Positions 38,238 through 46,916 of a stretch of DNA of 64,000 nt are shown piece by piece. The notes under the pieces were generated by a model. It saw nothing but the letters and a program-made list of their open reading frames with translations, had not been told where the DNA came from and ran no database searches. Source of the stretch: JAMXLO01 sp963812475 (GTDB lineage Bacteria > Pseudomonadota > Alphaproteobacteria > Acetobacterales > Acetobacteraceae). The stretch lies in NCBI GenBank assembly GCA_963812475.1, contig CAWEVI010000054.1, positions 1 through 64,000 of the forward strand, written 5' to 3'. How positions within the stretch are numbered: the stretch's first letter is position 1; every line of letters begins with the position of its first letter. A program made the position numbers and the translations under genes.

Positions 38238-40583
38238 CTACTGCGGCTGCGGCTCCACGACCTGCCGGAACTTCTGCCGCACCCGGGCACCTGGGTCGTT
38301 CGAGCCGGTCGGCCTCAGGCCCTGCAGAACCTGCGGGATCAGCGCGGCGTTCGCCAGTCCTGCACGCAGATCTTCGGCGGCCTCGCGCGCATCCCTCTGG
38401 TCGCGGATCACCCGCGGCGTGAGCAGCACCAGAAGTTCGGTCCGCGTCCGCGCGTTGTTCTGGGTGCCAGCAAAAAAGCCCAATATCGGAATATCCTTCA
38501 GCCATGGAAGGCCCTGGTTCCCGGCGGACGCGCTGTCCTGGATCAGGCCGGCGAGGCCCACGGTCTGACCGTCGTGCACCACCACCCGCGACTGGATGGA
38601 GCGTTGGAAGAAGGTCGGCGAGCCGATGCCGGATGTCTGCGGGGTCGTGGTATCGATGTTGCTGACCTCCTGCGAGATGTCCAGGGTGACCTGCCCGCCG
38701 CTATTCACGCGCGGTGTGACGTCGGTGATGACGCCGGTCTGGAAGTAGTCGATCGAATTGATGACCGGGGCATTGGGCGTGATCGTGCTTTGTCCGGACT
38801 GCGTCAGATAGGGAACCAGTGATCCGACCTGCAGCCGGGCCGCATGGTTGTCGGTGACGAGCAGCTGAGGCGACGACAGCACGTTGACCTTCGTCACCGC
38901 CTGCAGCGCCGAGATCACGAACGGCGCGCCGCCCGCACCGTTGCCGCCGCCGACCAGGCCGGGAAACGCAGCTTGCAGGGCGGTGCTGCCCAGGGATGTA
39001 ACAGTCTGCGTGGCATTGTCCAGGATGATGTTGACGCCGCGCGACTTGAAGAACCATTGCGTGCCGTATTGCAGCGTATCGTTGAGCGTCACCTCGGCGA
39101 TGATGGCGTCGATCTGTACCTGAAGCGGCAGGATGTCGATCTTGTGCAGCATCGCCTCGACCGTATCGGTCTCCTGCGGCGAGCCATACACGAGGATGGC
39201 GTTGTTCTGGTTGTTCGGTATGATGCGCATCGTTGGCGGCTGCGACGATTCGGACTGATCTGGTTGCCCGCCTAATCCTCCCAGCAGCGGATTGCCTGCG
39301 CCCTGGTCCTGGCCTTCCGCGCTTCCGCCCGCCTGACCGGGCGTTGCGGTGCCCGTTCCGCCGGCACCACCGCCGGTCAGGCCGCCGCCGCCCAGACCGG
39401 CCCGGCTGCCCAGACCGCCGCCGCCCAGGCCGCCGCCACCGCCCAGGCCGCCACCGCCCAGGCCGCCACCGCCCAGTCCGCCACCACCCAGTCCGCCACC
39501 ACCCATTCCGCCACCGCCCAGGGTGTTGGTCTGCGCTCCGGGCGCAGTGCTGCCGACACCGCTCTGCGACGGTTGAGCCGTGACATGGCCGGGCGTGAAG
39601 GCCTGCTGAAGCACGAAGGCCACGTCGTTGCTGCGACTGTTCTGGAGATAAAAGACCCGCCAGCTCCGCACCGTCGAGCGGCGTGCGCGTTCCACCAGCG
39701 CAAACACCCGCCGTGCGTCGTCGATGTAGGCGGGCTGGTTGGCGATCAGCAGCACCGAGTTGATCCCCTGCATCGGCACGACGCGCACCACTCCGGCCAG
39801 TGCACCGTTGCTTTGGCTGCGGAACGCGACCTGCAGGGCCGCCGCCGTGTCCTGCGCATCGCCCGCGGTCACCGGCAACAGCGCATAGGACTGGCCAGCC
39901 AGGGAATCGACGTCGAAGGCGCGGATCAGGCCGATCAGTGCTTCCCGCGTGGCGGGATCGCCGACGACAATCAGCGCGTTGCTGTTGGTATCGGCGGCCA
40001 CCTTGCCTCCGGTCTGCACGAACGGCTGCAGGACCTTGGCGAGTTCGGGCGCCGACGCGTAGCGCAGCGGTATCGCTGCATCGTTGCCGCCGCCCAGCGA
40101 TCCTGCCGCCGCGGGGGCCGGCACCACCCGATAAACGCCGGCGCTCTCCACCACGGTCGCGTTGTTGGAGGCAAGCAGCGACTGCAGCAACCCCACGAGC
40201 TGTCCCCGCGTCATGGGCGTTGTCGTATGCAATGTGGCTGTTCCGTGCACCGCCGGATCGATCGTGTAGTTGACGTGCAGGATGTCGCCGAGGATCTGCG
40301 ACGAGACCTCGCGTATGTCGGAGTCCGCGAAGTCGAGGGTGATTGGCCCGAGGTTTGTAGTGTCGCCGGCCAAACGGAGGGGCAAGGTCGCCGGCGCCGC
40401 GGTGCTGGTCAGCACCGGCGTGTTCGCGGTCAGGGTCCCGACGGAGCCGTTCACGCGTGGTGGGGCGACCGCACCCTCCCCGGTAACCGGCGGAAGAGGT
40501 TCCAGGACGGGTTCCACAGGCGGTTGGATGCACCCTGTCACGGCGAGGACGGGCACGAGCGTCAGCGCGACACAGCGCTTCAT
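38238..40583 (-). CDS. gspD: Type II secretion liposecretin (GspD-like) with Gly-rich insert
   Basis: A 781-residue secretin. The signal ends in a lipobox (L-A-V-T-G-C; Cys18), so it is a lipoprotein secretin like HxcQ and should reach the outer membrane with little or no pilotin. N0-N3 domains follow, then a long Gly-rich segment (about 350-430) built from repeats of L-G-G-G-G, and a C-terminal secretin domain with the V-H-D-G-Q-T-V-G-L-A-G-L, P-I-L-G and E-L-L-V-L-L-T-P-R-V-I motifs. ATG 40583 overlaps the RHH gene by 4. Other T2SS genes, gspL-M-N/C, lie on the far side. Confidence 0.9.
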   Translation of the reverse strand: MKRCVALTLVPVLAVTGCIQPPVEPVLEPLPPVTGEGAVAPPRVNGSVGTLTANTPVLTSTAAPATLPLRLAGDTTNLGPITLDFADSDIREVSSQILGDILHVNYTIDPAVHGTATLHTTTPMTRGQLVGLLQSLLASNNATVVESAGVYRVVPAPAAAGSLGGGNDAAIPLRYASAPELAKVLQPFVQTGGKVAADTNSNALIVVGDPATREALIGLIRAFDVDSLAGQSYALLPVTAGDAQDTAAALQVAFRSQSNGALAGVVRVVPMQGINSVLLIANQPAYIDDARRVFALVERARRSTVRSWRVFYLQNSRSNDVAFVLQQAFTPGHVTAQPSQSGVGSTAPGAQTNTLGGGGMGGGGLGGGGLGGGGLGGGGLGGGGGLGGGGLGSRAGLGGGGLTGGGAGGTGTATPGQAGGSAEGQDQGAGNPLLGGLGGQPDQSESSQPPTMRIIPNNQNNAILVYGSPQETDTVEAMLHKIDILPLQVQIDAIIAEVTLNDTLQYGTQWFFKSRGVNIILDNATQTVTSLGSTALQAAFPGLVGGGNGAGGAPFVISALQAVTKVNVLSSPQLLVTDNHAARLQVGSLVPYLTQSGQSTITPNAPVINSIDYFQTGVITDVTPRVNSGGQVTLDISQEVSNIDTTTPQTSGIGSPTFFQRSIQSRVVVHDGQTVGLAGLIQDSASAGNQGLPWLKDIPILGFFAGTQNNARTRTELLVLLTPRVIRDQRDAREAAEDLRAGLANAALIPQVLQGLRPTGSNDPGARVRQKFRQVVEPQPQ

Positions 40584-40789
40584 GAAAGGTCTCCCTGATT
40601 GCGGGGAGGCGGATTTGAATTGCCCGTGGCTGCGAGGAAGGCGAGCAGCGCTTCCTGAACCAGGCTCGAGGCGCTGACGTTGCGGTCGATGGCCAGGATC
40701 TTGATCCGCCGGATTAGGCTGGCGTCGAGGTGGACCAGAAACTGGCGTTTTCCGCGGATTGCCTTTGTGCCGGCATTTTTCGCGCTCAC
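40580..40789 (-). CDS. Ribbon-helix-helix regulator-like protein overlapping gspD
   Basis: A 69-residue protein. A short basic N-terminus leads into a strand Q-F-L-V-H-L-D and two helices with I-R-R-I-K-I-L-A-I-D-R-N-V-S-A-S-S-L-V-Q, the CopG/Arc-type fold. It starts at GTG 40789 with GGGGG upstream and overlaps the gspD ATG by four bases, so the two are translated together. Likely a DNA-binding autorepressor or an operon-specific regulator; no DNA target has been shown. Confidence 0.8.
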   Translation of the reverse strand: MSAKNAGTKAIRGKRQFLVHLDASLIRRIKILAIDRNVSASSLVQEALLAFLAATGNSNPPPRNQGDLS

Positions 40790-40849
40790 CCTGACCCCCT
40801 ATCGCCATGTGATCCTATGACGATAGCAAGCGGTCAATCCAGGATATTA

Positions 40850-42583
40850 TTAATAATCCGTTATTGGTCCGCGATTTTCACGACTTGAATCGCAGTGTGG
40901 GTTTTTTGCAACTAATTGGCCGGCAGTTCCCGCCCAGGCCGGTCCCGGTTCGAGCACGGCATGGCGCTCGAGATGGCGAAGGATTTGATCGAGGTATTGT
41001 TCGATGATGGCACCAAGACGCTCCCGCGATGGGGGCGGCCGATCGGCCGGCAGCTCCGGCACCCGGACCGCGCCGGATTGGAGCGCGTCCGCCAGGCGTG
41101 CCCGCAGTGCCGAGCGGCCATGGGTTCCATCGAGAAGCGGCAGAAGGACCCGGAGGATGGGATGCGCAGGCACGCCCGCGTGGCCCAGGGTGGTGACCCA
41201 GGGCTGGCCCGACGCAGCTTCGGCGCGGGCGACGCGCCACGCTGTCGGATGCTCATGATCCGCATGCCCCACCCGCAGCGGCAGGACGGATATGCTGGCC
41301 CGGCCGGCGAGGACCATCGTGAAGATGGCACGGCGCACGCGGGCCTCGATTTCGGCGGCGACATGCGGCGCCCCATCGGGGAGGTCCGTCAGCGCGTCCA
41401 GCGGGAGGGTTGCCGGATACGCTCTCGCGAGGCGTTCGAATGCCTCGCGGATCACGGGGTCCCCCGTTGCGATCGGGCGCTCGCGAGCATCCCTGAAGGT
41501 GACGAGTCGATCCGTGCTTTCCGCCCGATCGAGGCAGATCGGGCTGGCGATGTGCAGTGCGCTCAGCCGATCAGGGCCGGGGATGCGCTGGAGGCAGGCT
41601 GTGGGTTGCTGTCGCACCAGGACCGAACGGCGGAACAGGCGGCCGGTCAGGAAGTCGATGTGCTGCTCCGTCGCCGCGCGGTCGGAGTCCGCGAATGCGG
41701 TGATGCGGCCGCGCATCGCAGGATCGAGGGTTTGCGGCACTGCGGCAAAAAGATCCGCCTCGCACAGGTAGTCGAGCCCGTGATTTGCAGCCTGGCCGAT
41801 AAAATCCCGAACATGGCAAGGCGTGTTGTCCGGCGCCAGGAACTCACCCAGTATGTACGCGGCTGGCACCTGTTTCAGCCGCCGGGCCTCGGTCCGCATC
41901 AGCCGGCCGTACGGCTCCGACTCTTCCGATGCCTCTGCGATCTGCTCAAGCGCGGCGCGAGCCCTTGCAACGCGACGCTGTGGCGTACCTTCCCTGCCCG
42001 CATAGTGCAGGCAAAGGTCCCGGATCGCCATCCGCAGGTGCCAGCCTGGCAGGACGTTATAGCTGATCGTAACCACCCCGTTCGGCACCAGGACGTCGCG
42101 GCACAGACGGAAAATGGCGTCCTGCGTGGCTTTCGGCACCCAGCTGAACACGCCGTGGCAGATGACATAGTCGAACTGCTCCCCGGCCAGATCGAGCGTG
42201 GCCAGGTCGCCCTGCTGGAGCCTGATGTTCTCGAGGCCTAATGCGGCAATCCGCGCGCGCCCGTCCGCGATGTGACGCTCGGAAAGGTCGATACCGGCAA
42301 AGCTGGCATGGGGAAACCGCGCAGCGAGTGGAACGATGTTGCCGCCTGCCGCACAGCCGAGTTCAAGCACGCGCGCGCGTTCGACCGCCGGCGCCGCAGC
42401 ACCGAACAATGCGGCGAGCGCCGCGAGATGCGCCGGCTGCGTGTGGGTGATCGGCATCGAAGGGTATGGCAGCACGTCGTAGTCACTGGCTGCATCCACA
42501 TCGATAGGTGCCACCAAGGGCTCGTCCTCAACCGGTGCGGGATGAGCGCCCGCGCGGGTGGCATGGCGCGTGGCCGCGGTCAT
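40850..42583 (-). CDS. SAM methyltransferase with methyltransferase regulatory domain
   Basis: A 577-residue protein. The N-terminal part has the Y-D-V-L-P-Y-P-S-M-P start and motif I V-L-E-L-G-C-A-A-G-G-N (72-82), then F-D-Y-V-I-C-H-G-V-F-S-W-V-P, which mark a class I methyltransferase; the C-terminal part (about 215-300 and beyond) matches the methyltransferase regulatory domain family PF10119. The substrate is unknown. It is 60 bases from the RHH gene and reads toward it, hence probably part of the same leftward transcript. The association with a secretin is striking. Confidence 0.87.
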   Translation of the reverse strand: MTAATRHATRAGAHPAPVEDEPLVAPIDVDAASDYDVLPYPSMPITHTQPAHLAALAALFGAAAPAVERARVLELGCAAGGNIVPLAARFPHASFAGIDLSERHIADGRARIAALGLENIRLQQGDLATLDLAGEQFDYVICHGVFSWVPKATQDAIFRLCRDVLVPNGVVTISYNVLPGWHLRMAIRDLCLHYAGREGTPQRRVARARAALEQIAEASEESEPYGRLMRTEARRLKQVPAAYILGEFLAPDNTPCHVRDFIGQAANHGLDYLCEADLFAAVPQTLDPAMRGRITAFADSDRAATEQHIDFLTGRLFRRSVLVRQQPTACLQRIPGPDRLSALHIASPICLDRAESTDRLVTFRDARERPIATGDPVIREAFERLARAYPATLPLDALTDLPDGAPHVAAEIEARVRRAIFTMVLAGRASISVLPLRVGHADHEHPTAWRVARAEAASGQPWVTTLGHAGVPAHPILRVLLPLLDGTHGRSALRARLADALQSGAVRVPELPADRPPPSRERLGAIIEQYLDQILRHLERHAVLEPGPAWAGTAGQLVAKNPHCDSSRENRGPITDY

Positions 42584-42613
42584 TGTCGCGGCGGCCGATC
42601 CGGGCCGGAACGC

Positions 42614-42859
42614 CTAATTCGCCAATGGCGCGGGCGCGGCGGCTGGCTTGTCCCGCTGCGCAACCGGGCGCACGCCCAGCAGATAGAGGCACTGCGCAAG
42701 TTGCTGCTGAAGGCCTGCCGCACCGAGAATGGGAAGCACCATGGTAGTGGGCGTCCGCTCCTCGCTTCCGAAGGTGAAAGCGAGCTCCGTCTTGTCCGCG
42801 GACACGCTGACGCGGCAGTGGCGCGGGCGGATGATGTCACCGAGATTGTTGTCGGTCAT
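42614..42859 (-). CDS. Hypothetical 81-residue protein upstream of the methyltransferase
   Basis: I do not recognise the family. It starts at ATG 42859 with GGAAGAG upstream, ends 30 bases before the methyltransferase, and has a beta-rich N-terminal half (R-V-S-V-S-A-D-K-T-E-L-A-F-T-F) with a hydrophobic helix and Ala/Pro tail. No cysteine pair, signal peptide or membrane segment is apparent. It reads in the same direction as the methyltransferase, RHH and secretin genes and probably begins this operon. Confidence 0.6.
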   Translation of the reverse strand: MTDNNLGDIIRPRHCRVSVSADKTELAFTFGSEERTPTTMVLPILGAAGLQQQLAQCLYLLGVRPVAQRDKPAAAPAPLAN

Positions 42860-42875
42860 GGCGCTCTTCCGGGCT

Positions 42876-42893
42876 ATGATATTCCGCTATCAT
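42876..42893. promoter_or_regulatory. Inverted repeat ATGATA-N6-TATCAT, candidate operator
   Basis: ATGATA (42876-42881) and TATCAT (42888-42893) form a perfect inverted repeat 17 bases upstream of the small gene. This sits in the 417-base divergent region between the two T2SS arms. Ribbon-helix-helix regulators often bind short repeats of this style, making it a candidate site for the co-encoded RHH protein. The remainder of the region has no convincing open frame. Confidence 0.35.
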
Positions 42894-43102
42894 GACCTTT
42901 CCGGCGGCAGAATGCAACCGCGACGTATCCCGATCAACCAATACGGATTAACAACAATAAAGTTGAAGTTCTGGGGCCTTAGGCTTATACCCTGATGACG
43001 TTACGGATTCGCACAAGCCGCTGCCCGCCGCGCGCTGGTCGGACTTATCGGCGCAACCACTGGAGTCCGGAGGGTCAGGGAAATGGTGCCATTCACTTGT
43101 AT

Positions 43103-43114
43103 TGATCGCGATCA
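43103..43114. promoter_or_regulatory. Palindrome TGATCGCGATCA in the divergent T2SS region
   Basis: A perfect 12-base palindrome about 160 bases before gspL in the same intergenic region. It may bind a dimeric regulator. By chance such a palindrome is not rare in a GC-rich genome, so support is weak. Confidence 0.25.
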
Positions 43115-43276
43115 CTTTCGGCAGCACCTTGAATGGCCCACCCGGGGCCAAATGGCGGCGGGGCTAACTGAACCCATATCACTCTCTTCGGGCCGGCCAC
43201 CCGCGGCCTGGCTGATCGCGGCGTGCAAGAAATGCCCGAAGGTGCCGAAGCACCGCCGGATGGTAGGACGGACAGG

Positions 43277-44320
43277 ATGCTGACCGATTTGTTCAACTGG
43301 TGGAAGGAGCAGATGCGGGACCTGGTCCCCGCGTCGCTTCGGCCGTCCTCCGGCCGGACCTGGCGGCGAACGCTCGTCATCGTGCCCGATACCCCTGACC
43401 TGTCTTCCGTCGAGCTGTTCCTGCAGAGCCGGGGCGGGGAAACCTCGCTCGGCCGGCACGGGCTCGATTCGGCGGGACTGCGGGGAGTACTGGGCCGGCT
43501 GCCGCGCGCGCTTCGAACGTCATCCGTGCTGCGGGTGTCTCCTGATCTGTTGCTGGAGCGGGAGATCACCCTGCCGCTCGCCGCCGAACACGACCTCAAG
43601 CGGGTGGTGTCCTACGAGATGGACCGCCTGACGCCATTCCGTGCCGACGAAGTCTTCTGGAACTGCCTCGCCGGAAAGCGTGATCCCGTGCGCAACCGGC
43701 TTCATGTTCGCGTCACCGTCATCCCATATCTGCGGGTCGAGGCAATCCTGACGGCACTCATGCAGTCAGGGCTCGCCCCGGCACGCATCGCGGCCGGGGA
43801 AACCACGGAACCGAATCGCATCATCCCCTTGACCGAGGACCGGACGGCGCATCGCTGGCTGGGACCGCGTGTCCACGCCGTCGCACTCGGCGGCTGCGGT
43901 GTGATGGTGGCGGTGGCGATCACACTGCCTTTCATCCTGCAGTCCGTCGCCGCGGCAAGGCTCGATGCGCGCATCGAGGCCGTAAAGCCCCAGGTCGTGG
44001 AGGCCGAGAAATTGCGCAAGAAGATCGCAACCGGCGCGACGACCGCGGACGCCATCGCGGCGGCGCGAAACCAACTGGGCACGCCGCTGCAGTCCATCGC
44101 TCTGCTGACCGACCTGCTGCCGGACGATACCTATCTGACCGCGCTGAACGTGCGCCAGCGGAAGCTCACCATCAGCGGACGATCCGCCGCGGCTGCCCGA
44201 CTGATCGGAGCGATGGCTGCGAATCCGCTGATCCACAACCCTGCATTCACCGCACCGGTCATTCGAGACGAGACCAATGGCGGCGAGATGTTCTCGATCC
44301 GCGCAGAGCTGGGGTCGTGA
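43277..44320 (+). CDS. gspL: GspL/PilN-like type II secretion inner-membrane protein
   Basis: A 347-residue protein with a cytoplasmic N-terminal half, one membrane segment (about 200-222, V-A-V-A-I-T-L-P-F-I-L) and a periplasmic part of PilN/fimbrial-assembly type (T-L-I-D...L-P-D-D-T-Y-L-T-A-L-N-V). It is short for GspL but fits the divergent GspL of Acetobacteraceae-like systems. The ATG at 43277 is preferred; longer starts add no conserved residues. It begins the rightward gspL-gspM-gspN/C group and recruits the ATPase to the secretion platform. Confidence 0.8.
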   Translation: MLTDLFNWWKEQMRDLVPASLRPSSGRTWRRTLVIVPDTPDLSSVELFLQSRGGETSLGRHGLDSAGLRGVLGRLPRALRTSSVLRVSPDLLLEREITLPLAAEHDLKRVVSYEMDRLTPFRADEVFWNCLAGKRDPVRNRLHVRVTVIPYLRVEAILTALMQSGLAPARIAAGETTEPNRIIPLTEDRTAHRWLGPRVHAVALGGCGVMVAVAITLPFILQSVAAARLDARIEAVKPQVVEAEKLRKKIATGATTADAIAAARNQLGTPLQSIALLTDLLPDDTYLTALNVRQRKLTISGRSAAAARLIGAMAANPLIHNPAFTAPVIRDETNGGEMFSIRAELGS

Positions 44321-44321
44321 C

Positions 44322-44906
44322 ATGAAGCGCTCATTACCGACAGGACGTACCGGCCAGCTGCTGGCACTCGGCCTCACGTCGCTCGCGCTGGCCATGCTGT
44401 GGTTGGGCGTCATTATGCCCCTGATCGATTGGCACAGCGATCGCGCCGCCGCCTTGGGGCACCAGGAGGCGCTCACGCAGCGGATGGAGGCGCTTGCGAC
44501 GGCGCTGCCCAACCTCCAGGAACAGGCCAACGCAGTCGCGGCCGCTGGCGCCGGAGAAGCCGCCTTGCTCGAGGGCGATAGCGACTCCATGGCGAGCGCG
44601 TCATTGCAGGAGCGTGTGCAAGCAATGTTCATGGCGACCGGAGTCCAGTTGAACAGCGTGGAGACACTCCCCGGTGACGACGCCGGAGCCTATCGGCGGA
44701 TCGGGCTGCGCATTTCGTTCAACGCATCGTGGCCGATGCTGATGGCCCTGCTGAAGGACATCCACCTCGCCTCGCCGGCGCTTCTGATGGACGAACTGCA
44801 GGTGACGCCGGCGCTCCATCGGATCAGCACGGCCCCAGGCTCGTTCGATGTGGCGTGCGCAATATTCGCGTTCCGGTCCACGTCGGCGCGGGTGGCGGCC
44901 CGATGA
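44322..44906 (+). CDS. gspM: GspM-like type II secretion protein
   Basis: A 194-residue bitopic protein with one N-terminal membrane segment (L-L-A-L-G-L-T-S-L-A-L-A-M-L-W) and a periplasmic ferredoxin-like domain preceded by a coiled coil. It follows the gspL gene by one base and overlaps the next gene in an ATGA. GspM binds GspL. Homology is judged on topology and order, since the family is poorly conserved. Confidence 0.75.
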   Translation: MKRSLPTGRTGQLLALGLTSLALAMLWLGVIMPLIDWHSDRAAALGHQEALTQRMEALATALPNLQEQANAVAAAGAGEAALLEGDSDSMASASLQERVQAMFMATGVQLNSVETLPGDDAGAYRRIGLRISFNASWPMLMALLKDIHLASPALLMDELQVTPALHRISTAPGSFDVACAIFAFRSTSARVAAR

Positions 44907-45388
44907 GCCGGATACTCGCGAGCGCTCTGGTCGTGACCGTCGCCATGGGGGGCGCGATCTACTGGGAAATGCAGGACACCGCGACGCCGGACCTTGCTGC
45001 CGCAACACCGGCACGCTCACCGCTGGCAGGAATCGCACAACCGGCTTCGGGCCCCGATCCGAAAATCGTCATGCATGAGTGGCAGGCCACCGCACTGGCA
45101 CGCCCGCTGTTCCGCGAGGATCGGCGGCCACCAAAGACATCGGACGACGTGGTCCTGAAAGGGGATGGGCCGACGCGTCTGGCGGGCGTGATCACGGGAC
45201 CATCCGGCAATCGTGCGATCTTCATGTCAGGCGAGAACGCGAAACCGGTCGTGGCGAAGGAGGGCGCACATGTGAGCGACTTCGTGGTCCGATCGATCGA
45301 ACCGGGACGCGTGGTCGTCGAGTCGGATGGCATGGTTCGCACCTTGAAGGTGCTGTTCTCCGCGGTCGTGACGCCACCGCGCCCCTGA
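44903..45388 (+). CDS. GspC/GspN-like type II secretion protein
   Basis: A 161-residue protein with an N-terminal membrane segment and a periplasmic homology-region domain (P-L-F-R-E-D-R-R-P, L-A-G-V-I-T-G-P and V-V-V-E-S-D-G). This resembles the GspC HR region that contacts the secretin N0 domain, so it probably bridges the inner-membrane platform and the liposecretin encoded on the opposite arm. No PDZ domain is present. Last gene of the arm. Confidence 0.7.
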   Translation: MSRILASALVVTVAMGGAIYWEMQDTATPDLAAATPARSPLAGIAQPASGPDPKIVMHEWQATALARPLFREDRRPPKTSDDVVLKGDGPTRLAGVITGPSGNRAIFMSGENAKPVVAKEGAHVSDFVVRSIEPGRVVVESDGMVRTLKVLFSAVVTPPRP

Positions 45389-45575
45389 CCTGACGACCGG
45401 ACAACCAACCTGCCGCCGGCGATTTGACGCCCGGTCACCTGCGCCGCTATCGTTTCGTCATGTTGCGACCGCGCCAAGGCAGTCCCGATCTCAATTACCC
45501 TGCTCAATGGAGCGGGAACGCAAGAACCCCGGGTCATTGCGCATCCGACTGATCAGCGCAGCAGACCTCAGTCAG

Positions 45576-45616
45576 CGCAAAGCCCCGCCCCACACTCCGT
45601 GCGGCGGGGCTTTGCG
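45576..45616. terminator. Strong GC-rich hairpin after the T2SS genes
   Basis: CGCAAAGCCCCGCC (45576-45589) and GGCGGGGCTTTGCG (45603-45616) form a perfect 14-base stem with a 13-base loop. It lies in the 266-base gap between gspC/N and the LysE gene and starts 188 bases after the former. There is only a short T-run, so its use as intrinsic terminator is likely but not certain. Confidence 0.6.
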
Positions 45617-45654
45617 ACTGCGCCGCACGGTGCCCGGAAGAAAGCCACCGCGCC

Positions 45655-46269
45655 ATGCACATCTCGCTCTATCTCGGCTTCGTCCTCGCCTCCACGATCC
45701 TGATGCTCATCCCTGGGCCCAACGTCTCATTGATCGTGGCGAACTCGATCGCATACGGCACGCGCCACGGGCTGCTCACCGTCGCGGGCACCTCGTCGGC
45801 CATCGTGGTACAGCTTGCTTTCGCAACACTTGGCCTTACCGCCACGCTCGACATGCTCGCCGGCTGGTTCGAATGGATCCGCTGGATCGGTGTCGCCTAT
45901 CTGGTCTACCTGGGCGTCCGGCAATGGGCCGCCGCGCCGATTGACCTGACGCGCACCCGGCCGCAACCACGCTCGGTTCGTGTCATCGCGCTCCGCGGGT
46001 TCCTGATCTCCCTCACCAACCCGAAGACGCTGCTGTTCTACGGCGCCTTCTTCCCGCAATTCCTGTCGCCGGATGCACCGATGGTGCGGCAGGTGATGCT
46101 GCTGTCCCTCACCTTCCTCGTCGTCGCGGTCACGCTCGACACCGGCTGGGCGCTGCTGGCGGGTCGTGTCCGGGGCGTGCTTGCGATACGCGGCCGGTTG
46201 CGCAACCGTCTGTCCGGCGGGTTCCTGATCGGCGCCGGCATCGGCCTGGCGCTTGCGCACAGGGAATAA
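45655..46269 (+). CDS. LysE/RhtB family amino-acid exporter
   Basis: A 204-residue protein with six predicted membrane segments and the LysE N-terminal signature (I-L-M-L-I-P-G-P-N-V-S-L-I-V-A-N and the G-T-R-H-G-L loop), plus S-L-T-N-P-K-T-L-L-F-Y in the fourth segment. It exports an amino acid such as threonine or homoserine lactone; which one is unclear. ATG 45655. Confidence 0.92.
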   Translation: MHISLYLGFVLASTILMLIPGPNVSLIVANSIAYGTRHGLLTVAGTSSAIVVQLAFATLGLTATLDMLAGWFEWIRWIGVAYLVYLGVRQWAAAPIDLTRTRPQPRSVRVIALRGFLISLTNPKTLLFYGAFFPQFLSPDAPMVRQVMLLSLTFLVVAVTLDTGWALLAGRVRGVLAIRGRLRNRLSGGFLIGAGIGLALAHRE

Positions 46270-46321
46270 CCCAAGCCGCACGGCGTCGAACGAGCAACAC
46301 CAATTCAGGGGAGACAATGTC

Positions 46322-46903
46322 ATGTGGACCATTTGGGTCATGGCGACCACTCGGGTCATGCCAACCCGTTGGACGATCGCGATCGGGCTTGCCTGTGCAG
46401 GCAGCATTCTGCTGGGCGGGATTGCCACGGCGCAGACGCCCGCCCCGGCAACGCCGGCGCCAGTGCCCGAGGCGATGCCGTTCGACATTCCCTATGGCAC
46501 GCCGATCGACCTCGATATGGCGCAAAAGGCCATTGCCGCATCGGCGGCGGAAGCGAAGAAGCACAACTGGAAGATGGCGATTGCCGTCGTCGGCCCAGCC
46601 GGACAACTGATCGCCCACGCCACCATGGACGGCACCCAGTACGCGTCGATCGACATCGCGCAGGCCAAGGCGCGCTCCGCCGCCCTGTTTCGCCGCCCAA
46701 GCAAGGCTTTCGCCGATGTCATCAACGGTGGCGGACCGGCCGCGCTCAGCCTGCTGGCGTTCGAGCACGTCGTGGCCTCCGAGGGAGGCTTCCCGATCGT
46801 CGTCGATGGCAAGCTGATCGGCGCTATCGGGGCCAGCGGCGGCATAGCTACGCAGGACGGCGTCACGGCGACGGCAGGCCTCAACGCGGTGACGGCTCAC
46901 TGA
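46322..46903 (+). CDS. GlcG/HbpS-like secreted haem-binding protein
   Basis: A 193-residue protein of the GlcG/HbpS (DUF336) family. The start at 46322 has GGGGAG upstream and gives a signal segment (I-A-I-G-L-A-C-A-G-S-I-L-L-G-G). The mature domain has I-D-L-D-M-A-Q-K-A-I-A, K-A-R-S-A-A-L-F-R-R-P-S and I-G-A-I-G-A-S-G-G. Family members bind haem or cobalamin and some sense oxidative stress; the role here is uncertain. Confidence 0.85.
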   Translation: MWTIWVMATTRVMPTRWTIAIGLACAGSILLGGIATAQTPAPATPAPVPEAMPFDIPYGTPIDLDMAQKAIAASAAEAKKHNWKMAIAVVGPAGQLIAHATMDGTQYASIDIAQAKARSAALFRRPSKAFADVINGGGPAALSLLAFEHVVASEGGFPIVVDGKLIGAIGASGGIATQDGVTATAGLNAVTAH

Positions 46904-46916
46904 GCCGCGGTGAGGG

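Noticed and set aside
39350..39530. Short repeats that could suggest a CRISPR-like array
   Set aside because: They are near-identical coding repeats for Gly-rich units without unique spacers.
38701..40533. 610-codon open frame in another frame of gspD
   Set aside because: Arg/Gln-rich shadow in the same strand as the secretin; the secretin frame has all its domains and motifs.
42729..42995. Plus-strand ORF overlapping the small gene in the T2SS divergent region
   Set aside because: It is antisense to the 81-residue gene, with no ribosome site or family similarity.
45507..45944. ORF upstream of and overlapping the LysE gene that looks like a leader peptide
   Set aside because: Its second half is a shadow of lysE; the first part shows no ribosome site or amino-acid bias of an attenuator.
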